Shown here: positions 44,843-54,273 of the stretch, one piece after another
How positions within the stretch are numbered: the first letter of the stretch is position 1
How the letters are laid out: every line of letters begins with the position of its first letter
From: an uncultured Polaribacter sp.
GTDB taxonomy: Bacteria > Bacteroidota > Bacteroidia > Flavobacteriales > Flavobacteriaceae
NCBI RefSeq assembly: GCF_947496195.1
Contig: NZ_CANMBY010000002.1
Span: 62,001 to 126,000, forward strand
DNA length: 64,000 bases
Direction: 5' to 3'
Notes under the pieces: model-generated
What the model was told of the DNA's origin: nothing
What the model saw: only the letters and a program-made list of their open reading frames with translations
Database searches by the model: none
Position numbers and translations under genes: made by a program

Positions 44843-45436
44843 ATGAATCGTAAAGTAGATGAATATATAGCTTCTCAAAAAGAATGGAAAAAAGAATTAA
44901 TAGCATTAAGAAAAATTCTTTCAGAACTACCTTTGCAAGAAGAAATTAAATGGGGAATACCAGCTTATATCTATAAAAATAAAAATATTTTAGGGATGTC
45001 AGCTTTTAAAAAATACTGTGGTTTATGGTTTCATCATGGAGTTTTTTTAAAAGATGAACATCAACTTTTAATAAATGCTCAAAAAGATAAAACTAAAGGT
45101 TTAAGGCAAATGCGATTTAATTCTATTGAAGAAATGGATTTAGATATTATTAAACAATATATCATAGAAGCTATAGAGAATGCTGAAGCAGGTAGAGAAA
45201 TAAAACCAAAGAAAAATACTAAGCCAATTATAATTCCTGTAGAATTACAAAAAGAATTATCTACAAATAATGAACTAAAAAATTATTTTAATGATTTTAC
45301 ATTATCTAAACAAAGAGAGTTCTGTGAATATATTTCTTCTGCTAAAAGAGATGTTACAAAACAAAGTAGATTAGAGAAAGTAATCCCTTTAATTTTGAAT
45401 AAAAAGGGTTTATATGATAAGTATAAAAATTGCTAA
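44843..45436 (+). CDS. DUF1801/YdeI-type (OmpD-associated) family protein
   Basis: A 197-residue soluble protein with a DUF1801 domain (about 10-115; LPLQEEIKWGIPAYIYKNKNI, CGLWFHHGVFLKD) and a C-terminal YdeI-like tail (about 135-190; VELQKELSTNNELKNYFNDF, REFCEYISSAKRDVTKQSR). The tail pattern of this family is often annotated as OmpD-associated, but no molecular role is established. It follows trmH by 26 bp and overlaps the converging gene by 4 bp. Confidence 0.82.
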   Translation: MNRKVDEYIASQKEWKKELIALRKILSELPLQEEIKWGIPAYIYKNKNILGMSAFKKYCGLWFHHGVFLKDEHQLLINAQKDKTKGLRQMRFNSIEEMDLDIIKQYIIEAIENAEAGREIKPKKNTKPIIIPVELQKELSTNNELKNYFNDFTLSKQREFCEYISSAKRDVTKQSRLEKVIPLILNKKGLYDKYKNC

Positions 45437-45804
45437 TTATTAATAATTACTTTTTCTATAGTTGAAGTAGAATCGCATCTAACTACATATAAATGAACAT
45501 GTTTCAACTCTTTTTTACCAGTTACATAATATTCTGCACAAGGTTTTTGTCTTGCTTTACTTTTACTAAAATCTACATCACCAAACTTTAAAATTGTAGA
45601 GATATCTAAAGTATCAATAGTGTTGTTTTTCATAGTAAGTTTAGCCTCATCAGAATAAAAACGTTCTTTAATTCTGATAGTTTTTAGAGTTCTAGCATCC
45701 ATTCCATAATCAAATGAAGCGTCTTTCTTTTGCCAGAAAAAATAAGTAGCTACTGAACCAATAGATAAACCAACTAAATAATAACCAATTCTTTTAATTA
45801 ACAT
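45433..45804 (-). CDS. Conserved membrane-anchored protein, unknown function
   Basis: A 123-residue protein with one N-terminal membrane helix (about 6-24; IGYYLVGLSIGSVATYFFW) and a small periplasmic or cytoplasmic beta-rich domain (DARTLKTIRIKERFYSDEAK, DISTILKFGDVDF, CAEYYVTGKK). I have seen similar proteins beside this alanine dehydrogenase-like gene in Flavobacteria, but recognise no function. It follows the latter by 49 bp on the same strand. Confidence 0.6.
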   Translation of the reverse strand: MLIKRIGYYLVGLSIGSVATYFFWQKKDASFDYGMDARTLKTIRIKERFYSDEAKLTMKNNTIDTLDISTILKFGDVDFSKSKARQKPCAEYYVTGKKELKHVHLYVVRCDSTSTIEKVIINN

Positions 45805-45853
45805 GGTATTGTTTTGAGTTGCAAAAATAGTAATTCTTTTAGGTAAAAAGTAA

Positions 45854-47050
45854 TTATAAAATCAATAAATTAATATCTCTGTAAGGTAAGTCAAACCAAT
45901 CTGCTACAGTTTTATTTGTTAAAATTCCATGATAAAAATACATACCATTTCTAAGACTCTTATCAAAACGTGCTGCATTTTCAAATCCGCCTTCTTCTGC
46001 AATATTTAAAAGATAAGGCGTAAATATATTACTTATTGAAAGTGATGCTGTTCTAGCATATCTTGCAGGAATATTTGGTACACAATAATGAATTACACCA
46101 TGTTTTACAAAAGTAGGTTTGCTATGAGAAGTTACATTAGATGTTTCAAAACAACCACCTCTATCTATACTTACATCTACTACAATTGCGCCTTCTTTCA
46201 TTTGCTCTACCATAGTTTCTGTTGCTATAATAGGAGATCTGTTTTTACCTCTAATAGCTCCAATAGCAACATCTGCTCTCATTAATGCTTTAAATACGGA
46301 TTTTGGTTGTACTGTAGATGTATAAATTGGAGCAGGTAAGCAATGTTGCAACTTTCTTAATTTGGTAATTGAATTATCAAAAACCTTAACTCTTGCTCCT
46401 AGACCTAATGCTGTTCTAGCAGCAAATTCACCAACTGTTCCAGCTCCAAAAATAACTACACTAGAAGGTGGTACACCTCCAATATTACCTAATAACAGAC
46501 CATTTCCTTTGTTACTACCACTCATTAATTCTGCAGCAATTAAAACAGATGCAGTACCAGCTATTTCACTTAAAGACTTAACAATAGGGTAGGTACTGTG
46601 TTCATCTTTTATATAATCAAAAGCAACAGCTGTTATTCTTTTTTTTGCTAACAACTCAAAGTATTTTTTGTCTTGAGTTTTTAATTGTAAAGATGATATT
46701 AATACAGTTTGTGGATTTATATATGCTATTTCTTTTTCTGTTGGTGGTGCAACCTTTAAAACGATATTACATTTAAAAGCTTCTTCTGTATCATAAGATA
46801 TTTTTGCACCAGCTTCAGAATATTCGCTATCAGGATAATTTGCATTATCTCCTGCACCAGTTTCTACTACAATTCTATGTCCATGAGCACAAAGCGCAGA
46901 TACAGCATCTGGAGTTAAACAAACTCTTTTTTCACCTAAATAGGTTTCTTTGGGTAAGCCAATAAAGAGTTCTCCTTTTTTCTTTTTTATTTCTAAAGTT
47001 TCTGCTTGTGGAAGTAATTCTTCTTTACTAAAAGGAGAAAATGAACCCAT
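45854..47050 (-). CDS. Alanine dehydrogenase/transhydrogenase-family protein lacking the catalytic His
   Basis: A 398-residue relative of alanine dehydrogenase, with a ~27-residue N-terminal extension (MGSFSPFSKEELLP). Arg42 (GEKRVCLTP), Lys99 (LKVAPPTEKE), the Rossmann motif GAGTVGEFAARTA and the Asp of VDVSIDRGGCFE are kept. The segment that holds the substrate-binding His in true Ald (TYFHFA) reads ISSLQLKTQ, so the His is absent. The transhydrogenase alpha subunit also lacks it. The annotation as alanine dehydrogenase is therefore doubtful. tsaE is 2 bp upstream, so the two are cotranscribed. Confidence 0.8.
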   Translation of the reverse strand: MGSFSPFSKEELLPQAETLEIKKKKGELFIGLPKETYLGEKRVCLTPDAVSALCAHGHRIVVETGAGDNANYPDSEYSEAGAKISYDTEEAFKCNIVLKVAPPTEKEIAYINPQTVLISSLQLKTQDKKYFELLAKKRITAVAFDYIKDEHSTYPIVKSLSEIAGTASVLIAAELMSGSNKGNGLLLGNIGGVPPSSVVIFGAGTVGEFAARTALGLGARVKVFDNSITKLRKLQHCLPAPIYTSTVQPKSVFKALMRADVAIGAIRGKNRSPIIATETMVEQMKEGAIVVDVSIDRGGCFETSNVTSHSKPTFVKHGVIHYCVPNIPARYARTASLSISNIFTPYLLNIAEEGGFENAARFDKSLRNGMYFYHGILTNKTVADWFDLPYRDINLLIL

Positions 47051-47052
47051 AT

Positions 47053-47463
47053 TTATTGTTTTAGTTGAATGTTTCGTTGCTCATCACCTAATAAACTTAA
47101 ATGAATTTCAACAGCATCTAAAGGTAATAAATTTTCAATATTTTCTGGCCATTCTATAAAACACCAATTTTTTGAATCAAAATAATCTTCAATTCCAATG
47201 TCATAAGCCTCTTCTTCATCTTCAATTCTATAAAAATCAAAATGATAAACTTTATCATTATTAGCTGTTTGATATTCATTTACCAATGAAAAAGTAGGAG
47301 AGGAGATGTTGTCTAAAACTCCTAAACTCTTACAAAGCTCTTTTATTAGTGTTGTTTTACCAACACCCATTTGTCCATAAAACAATAACGTTTTATTTTT
47401 TGCTGATGAAATAATTTCAGATGCAATCTTTGGCAAATCCTGTAGAGAATAATTTTTATTCAT
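47053..47463 (-). CDS. tsaE: tRNA threonylcarbamoyladenosine biosynthesis ATPase TsaE
   Basis: A 136-residue P-loop protein that works with TsaB and TsaD in making t6A37 of ANN-decoding tRNAs. Walker A is FYGQMGVGKTTLIKEL; SSPTFSLVNEYQ and YHFDFYRIEDEEEAYDIG, with the conserved WPE near the end, are typical. Length is normal. Confidence 0.95.
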   Translation of the reverse strand: MNKNYSLQDLPKIASEIISSAKNKTLLFYGQMGVGKTTLIKELCKSLGVLDNISSPTFSLVNEYQTANNDKVYHFDFYRIEDEEEAYDIGIEDYFDSKNWCFIEWPENIENLLPLDAVEIHLSLLGDEQRNIQLKQ

Positions 47464-47484
47464 ATCACAAAAATACTCAAGAAT

Positions 47485-48054
47485 TTAAATTCTAAATCTA
47501 TAATGCCCAATAATTTTATAAGAGAATAAACAGTCTTCTAATACTTGCCCAGAACCAATATTATGAACAATTAGATTTCTTTTTTTATCTAAAGATTTTT
47601 TATGAACAACTATTCCTATGTGAGTTATTGCACCTCCTAAATTCCAAGCAACAATATCTCCAGGTAAATAATCTTTTGGATTTCTACTAATTATTTTTTC
47701 TGCTTGTTGTCTTTTAAAATAAGTCATTAAATTAGGTACTCTTCTATGATCTATATTTTTGTCAGTTCTTTTTAGTCCCCATAATTTTGGGTATTTAGAA
47801 AAATTTGTTTTCATGTCTTCATGAACTTCTTTTTGTAAATCGATACCTATTTTTCTATAAGCCCTAATAATAACATCTGTACACACACCTTTGCCTTTAG
47901 GAATATCTCCATTAGGATAACTAATTGAAAAGTAACTTGGGTCATAAACTACCTTTTCTTTAGTTAATTCTAATGCAGCTAATGATAGTTTATTTTCTTG
48001 AGAAAATGAAAATTGAAAAAATAGTAAAGCAAATAGTAAAATATATTTTTTCAT
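47485..48054 (-). CDS. DUF1287-domain secreted protein
   Basis: A 189-residue protein with a signal peptide (about 1-18; MKKYILLFALLFFQFSFS) and a DUF1287 domain, which has an NlpC/P60-like papain fold. Visible features are GVCTDVIIRAYRKIG, with a candidate catalytic Cys, and GDIVAWNLGGAITHIGIVV with a His; these fit a Cys-His hydrolase acting in the periplasm. The substrate is unknown. I chose ATG 48054; the frame continues to 48090, but that form hides the signal peptide. Confidence 0.8.
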   Translation of the reverse strand: MKKYILLFALLFFQFSFSQENKLSLAALELTKEKVVYDPSYFSISYPNGDIPKGKGVCTDVIIRAYRKIGIDLQKEVHEDMKTNFSKYPKLWGLKRTDKNIDHRRVPNLMTYFKRQQAEKIISRNPKDYLPGDIVAWNLGGAITHIGIVVHKKSLDKKRNLIVHNIGSGQVLEDCLFSYKIIGHYRFRI

Positions 48055-48095
48055 CGTAATTAAATTGTATCCTTTTAGAAAGTATTGCATAAACC

Positions 48096-49643
48096 CTATT
48101 TAGGACTATAAACAGCACAAGGTATAATTACTTCTTCTAAAGATATACCTCCATGTTGATAGGTGTTTTTATAATATTTTACAAAATGATTAAAGTTGTT
48201 AGGATAAGCAAAAAACAAATCTTCTTTTGCAAAAATAAAAGGCGCATTCATTGCAACAGTTGGTAAGAAAATGTCTTTTGGATTACGTACAGCATACACA
48301 TCTTTTTCTTCATAGGTTAAACTTCTACCAGTTTTATACCTTAAATTAGAGCTTATATTTTTATCTCCAATTACTTTTGTTGGGTTTTTACAATTAATTG
48401 TACCATGATCTGTGGTTACAATTAGTTTTTGACCTAAAGCTTGTGCTTTTTGAATAATTTCAAATAAAGGTGAATTTTTAAACCAACTTAAGGTTAAACT
48501 TCTATAAGCTTTATCATCGCCAGCCAATTCTTTTATAACTTCCATTTCTGTTTTTGAATGAGAAAGGATATCAACAAAATTATAGACAACTGTAGTTAGG
48601 TCATTCTGTTTGGTACCATTAAAATTATTGGCTAATTCTTTTCCGCTTTTTAAAGAAGATATTTTGTAATACTCGTGTGTAATATCTAACCCCAAACGTT
48701 TTATTTGTGCTGATAAAAATTCATTTTCATACAAATTCATACCACCTTCATCTGTGTCATTTTTCCAATAATTTGGATGACGTTTCTCCATTTCAGAAGG
48801 CATTAATCCAGAAAAAATGGCATTTCTAGCATATTGAGTAGCTGTTGGCAAAATTGAGAAATAACTATATTCTTCTTCTTTTTTATAATGTTGATTTATA
48901 AATGGCTCTAATACTCTAAATTGATCATACCTCAAATTATCAATCACAATCCATAAAACACCTTGGTCTTTATTTAATTCTGGAACTACATAATCTTTAA
49001 AAAGAGTATGTGAGAAAGTAGGTTTATCATTGGCTGTTAAAAAATCCTCATAATTCTTTTTAATAAACTTAAAAAACTGATTATTAGCTTCTTGTTTTTG
49101 GCTTTCTAAAATACCTAACATGCCAGTATCACTAATATTTTCTAGTTCTAACTCCCAATGAACTAGTTTCTTATATAAATCTATCCAATCTTCGTAAGAA
49201 TTCACCATAGCTAAATCCATAGATATTTTTCGAAATTCTTGTTGATAGCTAGAAGTTGTTTTCTCAGAAACCAGACGTGAATTGTCTAAATTCTTTTTTA
49301 AACTCAATAATATTTGACTAGGATTCACAGGTTTTATTAAATAATCTGCAATTTTAGATCCTATAGCTTCTTCCATAATATATTCTTCCTCGCTCTTTGT
49401 AATCATTACAACAGGAAGATTAGCTTGCTTTTGCTTTATTTCAGATAAGGTTTCTAAACCAGTTAAACCAGGCATATTTTCATCTAAAAAAACGATATCA
49501 AAATTTTGTTCTGCAACTAAATCAATTGCATCTGCACCATTTGTACATGTGGTAACTTTATAATCTTTCTTTTCTAAAAAAAGTATGTGAGGTTTTAATA
49601 ATTCAATTTCATCATCAACCCATAAAATCTGTATACTACTCAT
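48096..49643 (-). CDS. porX: PorX, type IX secretion response regulator with PglZ domain
   Basis: A 515-residue regulator with a receiver domain (Asp54 in VFLDENMPGLTG) and a long C-terminal PglZ/alkaline-phosphatase-like domain (about 205-515; WIVIDNLRYDQFR, VTTDHGT). PorX controls the type IX secretion system with the kinase PorY and the sigma factor SigP. It is also a zinc-dependent phosphodiesterase that degrades oligonucleotides. It is followed by the DUF1287 gene after 5 bp from the far end. The kinase PorY is not in the window. Confidence 0.93.
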   Translation of the reverse strand: MSSIQILWVDDEIELLKPHILFLEKKDYKVTTCTNGADAIDLVAEQNFDIVFLDENMPGLTGLETLSEIKQKQANLPVVMITKSEEEYIMEEAIGSKIADYLIKPVNPSQILLSLKKNLDNSRLVSEKTTSSYQQEFRKISMDLAMVNSYEDWIDLYKKLVHWELELENISDTGMLGILESQKQEANNQFFKFIKKNYEDFLTANDKPTFSHTLFKDYVVPELNKDQGVLWIVIDNLRYDQFRVLEPFINQHYKKEEEYSYFSILPTATQYARNAIFSGLMPSEMEKRHPNYWKNDTDEGGMNLYENEFLSAQIKRLGLDITHEYYKISSLKSGKELANNFNGTKQNDLTTVVYNFVDILSHSKTEMEVIKELAGDDKAYRSLTLSWFKNSPLFEIIQKAQALGQKLIVTTDHGTINCKNPTKVIGDKNISSNLRYKTGRSLTYEEKDVYAVRNPKDIFLPTVAMNAPFIFAKEDLFFAYPNNFNHFVKYYKNTYQHGGISLEEVIIPCAVYSPK

Positions 49644-49769
49644 TAAATTTGTTTTATTCTTTAACGTTAAAAGTAAAGATATGTTATTTTTTATATTCTT
49701 TTAAAATGATAAAATATTGCTAAAAAAAATAATGTTTGTATTTTGCAATAGATTGATAAATATCAACTT

Positions 49770-50993
49770 TTGAAGAAAAAAGCACCCAACAAACTAAAAA
49801 TATTAAATGATCCTATTTACGGATTTATACAAATTCCTAATTCATTAATTTTTGACATTATAGAACATCCTTATTTTCAACGATTAAGAAGGATTTCGCA
49901 AATGGGATTATCCAATTTAGTGTATCCAGGAGCAAATCATACTAGGTTTCATCATGCTTTAGGTTGTATACATTTAATGCAAAAAGCAATAAGAGTTTTA
50001 CGATTTAAACAAGTAGAAATTTCTAAAGAAGAAGAAAATGGTTTATTAATTGCCATTTTATTGCATGATATTGGTCATGGAGCATTTTCACATGCTTTAG
50101 AACATAGCATTGTCGATAATATCTCTCATGAAGAAATTTCTTTAAAATTTATGAAAAAACTAAATAATGAGTTTGATAATAAACTTTCTTTAGCCATCGA
50201 AATTTTTGAAGGGAAGTATCATCGTAAATTTTTATGTCAATTAATTTCTAGTCAATTAGATATTGATAGATTAGATTATTTAAGAAGAGATAGTTTTTAT
50301 ACTGGAGTAACTGAGGGTAATATTTCATCAGACAGATTAATTGCTATGATGAATGTTAAGAATGATGAATTAGTTATTGAGCAAAAAGGAATTTACTCTG
50401 TAGAAAAGTTCCTGATAGCTAGAAGGTTAATGTATTGGCAAGTTTATCTTCATAAAACAGGTTTAGTTGCAGAAAACATGTTAGTCAATGTTTTAAAAAG
50501 AGCCAAAGAACTTGCAAATAAAGGAGAAGAATTATTTGCCACAAAACCTTTAAAATATTTTTTATACAATCAAATAAATGAGGAAAATTTTAGTGATGAG
50601 ACCTTAAAAATGTTTTCTAAATTAGATGATTACGATATTTTATCTGCTATAAAAGAATGGATTCATCATCCAGATAAAGTGCTTTCTTTATTATCAGAAA
50701 TGATTATTAATAGAAAGTTATTTAGAATAGAAATCCAAAAAGAAGAAATAAGTAAAGAAAAGCAGGAAAAAAAGAAAACTAAATTTTTAGAAAAGATAAA
50801 TATTTCAGAAAAAGAAGTTAATTATTTTGTATTTACTCAAAAAATTAGTAATCAAGCATATAGCTTAGAAAAACCAATTTTTATTCTAAATAAAAAAGGG
50901 AAATTAAACGATATTTCTAAAGCTTCAGATCAATTAAATTTACAAGCGTTAACAAAACCTGTAATAAAACACATATTTTGTTATCCAAAGTAA
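49770..50993 (+). CDS. HD-domain metal-dependent phosphohydrolase
   Basis: A 407-residue protein of the dGTPase/SAMHD1-like HD group. The N-terminal HD core has RRISQMGLSNLVYPGANHTRFHHALG, with the first His, and AILLHDIGHGAFSHALEH, with HD and the downstream His; LDIDRLDYLRRDSFYTG has the later conserved Asp. A charged helical C-terminal region (about 270-407) follows. It could hydrolyse dNTPs or another phosphate ester. The start is TTG (KKKAPNKLKILNDP). Divergent from porX. Confidence 0.9.
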   Translation: MKKKAPNKLKILNDPIYGFIQIPNSLIFDIIEHPYFQRLRRISQMGLSNLVYPGANHTRFHHALGCIHLMQKAIRVLRFKQVEISKEEENGLLIAILLHDIGHGAFSHALEHSIVDNISHEEISLKFMKKLNNEFDNKLSLAIEIFEGKYHRKFLCQLISSQLDIDRLDYLRRDSFYTGVTEGNISSDRLIAMMNVKNDELVIEQKGIYSVEKFLIARRLMYWQVYLHKTGLVAENMLVNVLKRAKELANKGEELFATKPLKYFLYNQINEENFSDETLKMFSKLDDYDILSAIKEWIHHPDKVLSLLSEMIINRKLFRIEIQKEEISKEKQEKKKTKFLEKINISEKEVNYFVFTQKISNQAYSLEKPIFILNKKGKLNDISKASDQLNLQALTKPVIKHIFCYPK

Positions 50994-51038
50994 ATTGTAA
51001 TTAGCCAAATACCTATAATTTTTATATTTTTGCGTTTG

Positions 51039-52076
51039 ATGAAATTTACGGCACAACAAATAGCAGATATATTAGAAGGTGATGTAGTAGGCAACCCAGA
51101 AGAAGAAGTTTCTAAATTATCTAAAATAGAGGAAGGAGAAAAAGGTTCGTTAACTTTTTTATCTAATCCTAAGTATAATCCTTATTTATATACTACAAAT
51201 GCTTCTATAGCTATTGTAAATAAAAGCTTTGTTCCAGAAAAAGAAGTAACTACAACTTTAATAAAAGTTGATAACGCCTATAAATCTTTTTCCAAATTAT
51301 TAGAATTTTACAACGAAGTAAAAAATAATAAATCTGGTATAGAACAACCGAGTTTCATATCTGAATCTTCAAAAATTGGAAATAACGAATATATAGGAGC
51401 TTTTACTTACATAGGTGAAAATGTTGTTATTGGAGATAATGTAAAAATATATCCAAATTGTTATATAGGAGATAATACTACCATAGGAGATAATTGCGTA
51501 TTATTTGCTGGTGTAAAAGTTTATTCAGAAACTCAAATTGGTAATAATTGTAAAATTCATTCTAGTTCTACAATTGGTTCAGATGGTTTTGGTTTTGCAC
51601 CTGATGAAAATGGAGAGTATAAAGCTATTCCACAGATTGGAAATGTTATCATAGAAGACAATGTAGATATTGGTTCTGGTTCAACTATTGACAGAGCTAC
51701 TTTAGGTTCTACAATTATTAGAAAAGGAGTTAAACTAGACAACCAAATACAGATTGCTCATAATGTAGAAGTTGGTAAAAACACTGTAATTGCAGCACAA
51801 ACAGGAATTGCAGGTTCAACTAAAATTGGTGAAAATTGTATGATTGGTGGTCAAGTTGGTATTGTAGGACATTTGGTTATTGGTAATGGAGTAAAAATTC
51901 AAGCACAATCTGGCATTACAAAAAACCTAAAAGATGGTGATACTGTCCAAGGAACACCTGCATTTGGTTATTCAGATTTTAATAAAAGCTATGTTTATTT
52001 TAGAAACTTACCTAAAATAGCAGCAACAGTAAATAAATTAGAAAAAGATTTCAGTCAAGAAAATCAAAAAATATGA
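51039..52076 (+). CDS. lpxD: UDP-3-O-acylglucosamine N-acyltransferase LpxD
   Basis: A 345-residue enzyme of lipid A synthesis that adds the N-linked 3-hydroxyacyl chain. An N-terminal uridine-binding domain (about 1-100; TAQQIADILEGDVVG) is followed by left-handed beta-helix hexapeptide repeats (about 105-310), with the catalytic His in QIAHNVEVGKN. A C-terminal helix ends it. I start it at ATG 51039; a TTG 9 bp upstream is open too, and the -7-like TATTTTTG (51025-51032) would put the transcript start at or near the ATG. The stop overlaps lpxC by 4 bp. Confidence 0.93.
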   Translation: MKFTAQQIADILEGDVVGNPEEEVSKLSKIEEGEKGSLTFLSNPKYNPYLYTTNASIAIVNKSFVPEKEVTTTLIKVDNAYKSFSKLLEFYNEVKNNKSGIEQPSFISESSKIGNNEYIGAFTYIGENVVIGDNVKIYPNCYIGDNTTIGDNCVLFAGVKVYSETQIGNNCKIHSSSTIGSDGFGFAPDENGEYKAIPQIGNVIIEDNVDIGSGSTIDRATLGSTIIRKGVKLDNQIQIAHNVEVGKNTVIAAQTGIAGSTKIGENCMIGGQVGIVGHLVIGNGVKIQAQSGITKNLKDGDTVQGTPAFGYSDFNKSYVYFRNLPKIAATVNKLEKDFSQENQKI

Positions 52077-53464
52077 GTAAGAAACAAAAGACAATAAAAT
52101 CAGAAATTTCATTATCTGGTGTAGGTTTACACACAGGTAATACAGTTTCCATGACTTTTAAACCTGCCCCTGTAAATCATGGATTTGCTTTTGTTAGAGT
52201 AGATTTAGAAGGAAACCCAACCATAGAAGCAAATGCAGATTATGTGGTGAACACTCAAAGAGGAACAAACCTTGAGAAAAAAGGAGTACAAATACAAACA
52301 TCAGAGCATGTACTTGCAGCTGCTGTTGGTTTAGATATAGATAACCTAATTATAGAAATTGATGCTTCAGAACCACCAATTATGGATGGTTCTTCTAAGT
52401 TTTTTGTAGAAGCTTTAGAAAAAGCAGGTATAGAAGAACAAGATGCAGAAATTGAAGAATATGTTGTAAAAGAAATCATATCTTATAAAGATGAAGTTTC
52501 TGGTAGTGAAATTATTTTAATGCCTTCAGATGAATATCAGGTAACAACTATGGTAGATTTTGGTACTAAAATCTTAGGTACACAAAATGCAACTTTAGAT
52601 AAGATGTCTGATTTTAAGAATGAAATCGCAGATGCTAGAACATTTAGTTTTTTACATGAAATCGAAATGTTACTAGAAAATGACCTAATTAAAGGAGGAG
52701 ACTTAAATAATGCAATTGTTTATGTAGACAAAGAATTGTCTGATGCAACAATGCAAAAACTTAAAAAAGCTTTTAAGAAAGATGATATCTCTGTAAAACC
52801 AAATGGAATTTTAGACAATCTAAATTTACATTGGGCTAACGAAGCTGCTCGTCACAAATTATTAGATGTTATTGGTGATTTAGCATTAGTTGGTACTAGA
52901 ATTAGAGGTAAAGTAATTGCTAATAAACCAGGTCATTTAGTTAATACTATGTTTGCTAAGAAACTAGCAAAATTGATTAAAATTGAAAAGAGAAACAATG
53001 TTCCTCAATACGATTTAAATCAAACACCTTTAATGGATATTCATCAAATAATGGATATTCTTCCTCATAGACCACCATTCTTATTAGTAGATCGAATTTT
53101 AGAGCTTTCAGACAAACATGTTATTGGAATGAAAAATGTTACTATGAACGAAAGTTTCTTTGTTGGACATTTTCCTGGAGCTCCAGTAATGCCAGGTGTT
53201 TTACAAGTAGAAGCTATGGCTCAATGTGGTGGTATTTTAGTATTAAGTACTGTTCCAGATCCAGAAAACTATTTAACCTATTTCATGAAAATGGATAAAG
53301 TTAAATTCAAACAAAAAGTATTACCTGGAGATACTTTAATTTTTAAAGCAGAATTAATAACTCCTATAAGAAGGGGTATATGTCATATGCAAGCTTATGC
53401 GTATGCTAATGGTAAATTAGTTGCAGAAGCAGAATTAATGGCTCAAATTTCAAAGATAAAGTAA
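52073..53464 (+). CDS. lpxC/fabZ: Bifunctional LpxC/FabZ
   Basis: A 463-residue fusion typical of Bacteroidota. Residues 1 to ~305 are LpxC, the zinc deacetylase and first committed step of lipid A synthesis, with SEHVLAA and ARHKLLDVIGDLAL giving His and Asp ligands and KPGHLVNTMF near the active site. Residues ~320-463 are FabZ, the 3-hydroxyacyl-ACP dehydratase of fatty acid synthesis, with LPHRPPFLLVDRIL and FPGAPVMPGVLQVEAMAQ. The fusion puts lipid A and fatty acid flux under one gene. lpxA follows by 1 bp. Confidence 0.96.
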   Translation: MSKKQKTIKSEISLSGVGLHTGNTVSMTFKPAPVNHGFAFVRVDLEGNPTIEANADYVVNTQRGTNLEKKGVQIQTSEHVLAAAVGLDIDNLIIEIDASEPPIMDGSSKFFVEALEKAGIEEQDAEIEEYVVKEIISYKDEVSGSEIILMPSDEYQVTTMVDFGTKILGTQNATLDKMSDFKNEIADARTFSFLHEIEMLLENDLIKGGDLNNAIVYVDKELSDATMQKLKKAFKKDDISVKPNGILDNLNLHWANEAARHKLLDVIGDLALVGTRIRGKVIANKPGHLVNTMFAKKLAKLIKIEKRNNVPQYDLNQTPLMDIHQIMDILPHRPPFLLVDRILELSDKHVIGMKNVTMNESFFVGHFPGAPVMPGVLQVEAMAQCGGILVLSTVPDPENYLTYFMKMDKVKFKQKVLPGDTLIFKAELITPIRRGICHMQAYAYANGKLVAEAELMAQISKIK

Positions 53465-53465
53465 C

Positions 53466-54251
53466 ATGAATCAACCACTAGCATACGTACATCCACAAGC
53501 AAAAGTTGCAAGAAATGTTGTAATAGAACCATTTACAACAATACATAATAATGTAACCATTGGTTCTGGAACTTGGATAGGATCTAATGTTACAATTATG
53601 GAAGGTGCTAGAATAGGTAAAAATTGTAGAATTTTTCCTGGTGCTGTAATTTCTGCTATCCCACAAGATTTAAAATTTGATGATGAAGAAACCACAGTAG
53701 AAATTGGTGACAACGTTACTATAAGAGAATGTGTTACTATTAATAGAGGTACTTCAGATAGAATGAAAACAGTTATTGGAAACGATTGTTTAATTATGGC
53801 TTATTGTCATATTGCACACGATTGTTTTGTGGGTAATGGTTGTATTTTTTCTAATAATTCTACATTAGCAGGTCATGTAACTATTGGTGATAATGTAGTA
53901 TTAGCAGGTATGGTTGCTGTGCATCAATTTGCATCAGTAGGTAATCATGCATTTGTAACTGGTGGGTCTTTAGTTCGTAAAGATGTGCCTCCTTATGTAA
54001 AATCTGCAAGAGAACCTTTATCTTATGTAGGAATTAACTCAGTAGGTTTAAGAAGAAGAGGGTTTAGTTCTGAAAAAATTAGAGAAATTCAAGATATTTA
54101 TAGAATACTTTTTCAAAGAAACTACAACAACTCACAAGCAATAGAAATAATTGAAGCAGAAATGGAAGCCACTCCTGAACGTGATGAAATCATACAGTTT
54201 ATAAAAGATTCTCATAGAGGAATAATGAAAGGATATTACAAGGCTAACTAA
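53466..54251 (+). CDS. lpxA: UDP-N-acetylglucosamine acyltransferase LpxA
   Basis: A 261-residue enzyme that starts lipid A synthesis by adding a 3-hydroxyacyl chain to UDP-GlcNAc. It has hexapeptide repeats from residue ~5 (YVHPQAKVARNVVIEPFT) to ~190, the catalytic His in AYCHIAHDC, and the C-terminal helical domain with GLRRRGFSSEKIREIQDIYR. Length is normal. It sits in the order lpxD-lpxC/fabZ-lpxA. Confidence 0.96.
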   Translation: MNQPLAYVHPQAKVARNVVIEPFTTIHNNVTIGSGTWIGSNVTIMEGARIGKNCRIFPGAVISAIPQDLKFDDEETTVEIGDNVTIRECVTINRGTSDRMKTVIGNDCLIMAYCHIAHDCFVGNGCIFSNNSTLAGHVTIGDNVVLAGMVAVHQFASVGNHAFVTGGSLVRKDVPPYVKSAREPLSYVGINSVGLRRRGFSSEKIREIQDIYRILFQRNYNNSQAIEIIEAEMEATPERDEIIQFIKDSHRGIMKGYYKAN

Positions 54252-54273
54252 ACTATAAAAACAAATAAATTTA

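Noticed and set aside
46362..46592. Plus-strand open frame inside the alanine-dehydrogenase-like gene
   Set aside because: Shadow of the conserved Rossmann-fold coding frame.
45854..47050. Transhydrogenase alpha subunit
   Set aside because: No beta subunit or membrane helices are nearby and the Rossmann and Asp motifs are closer to alanine dehydrogenase, although the missing His is shared with the transhydrogenase.
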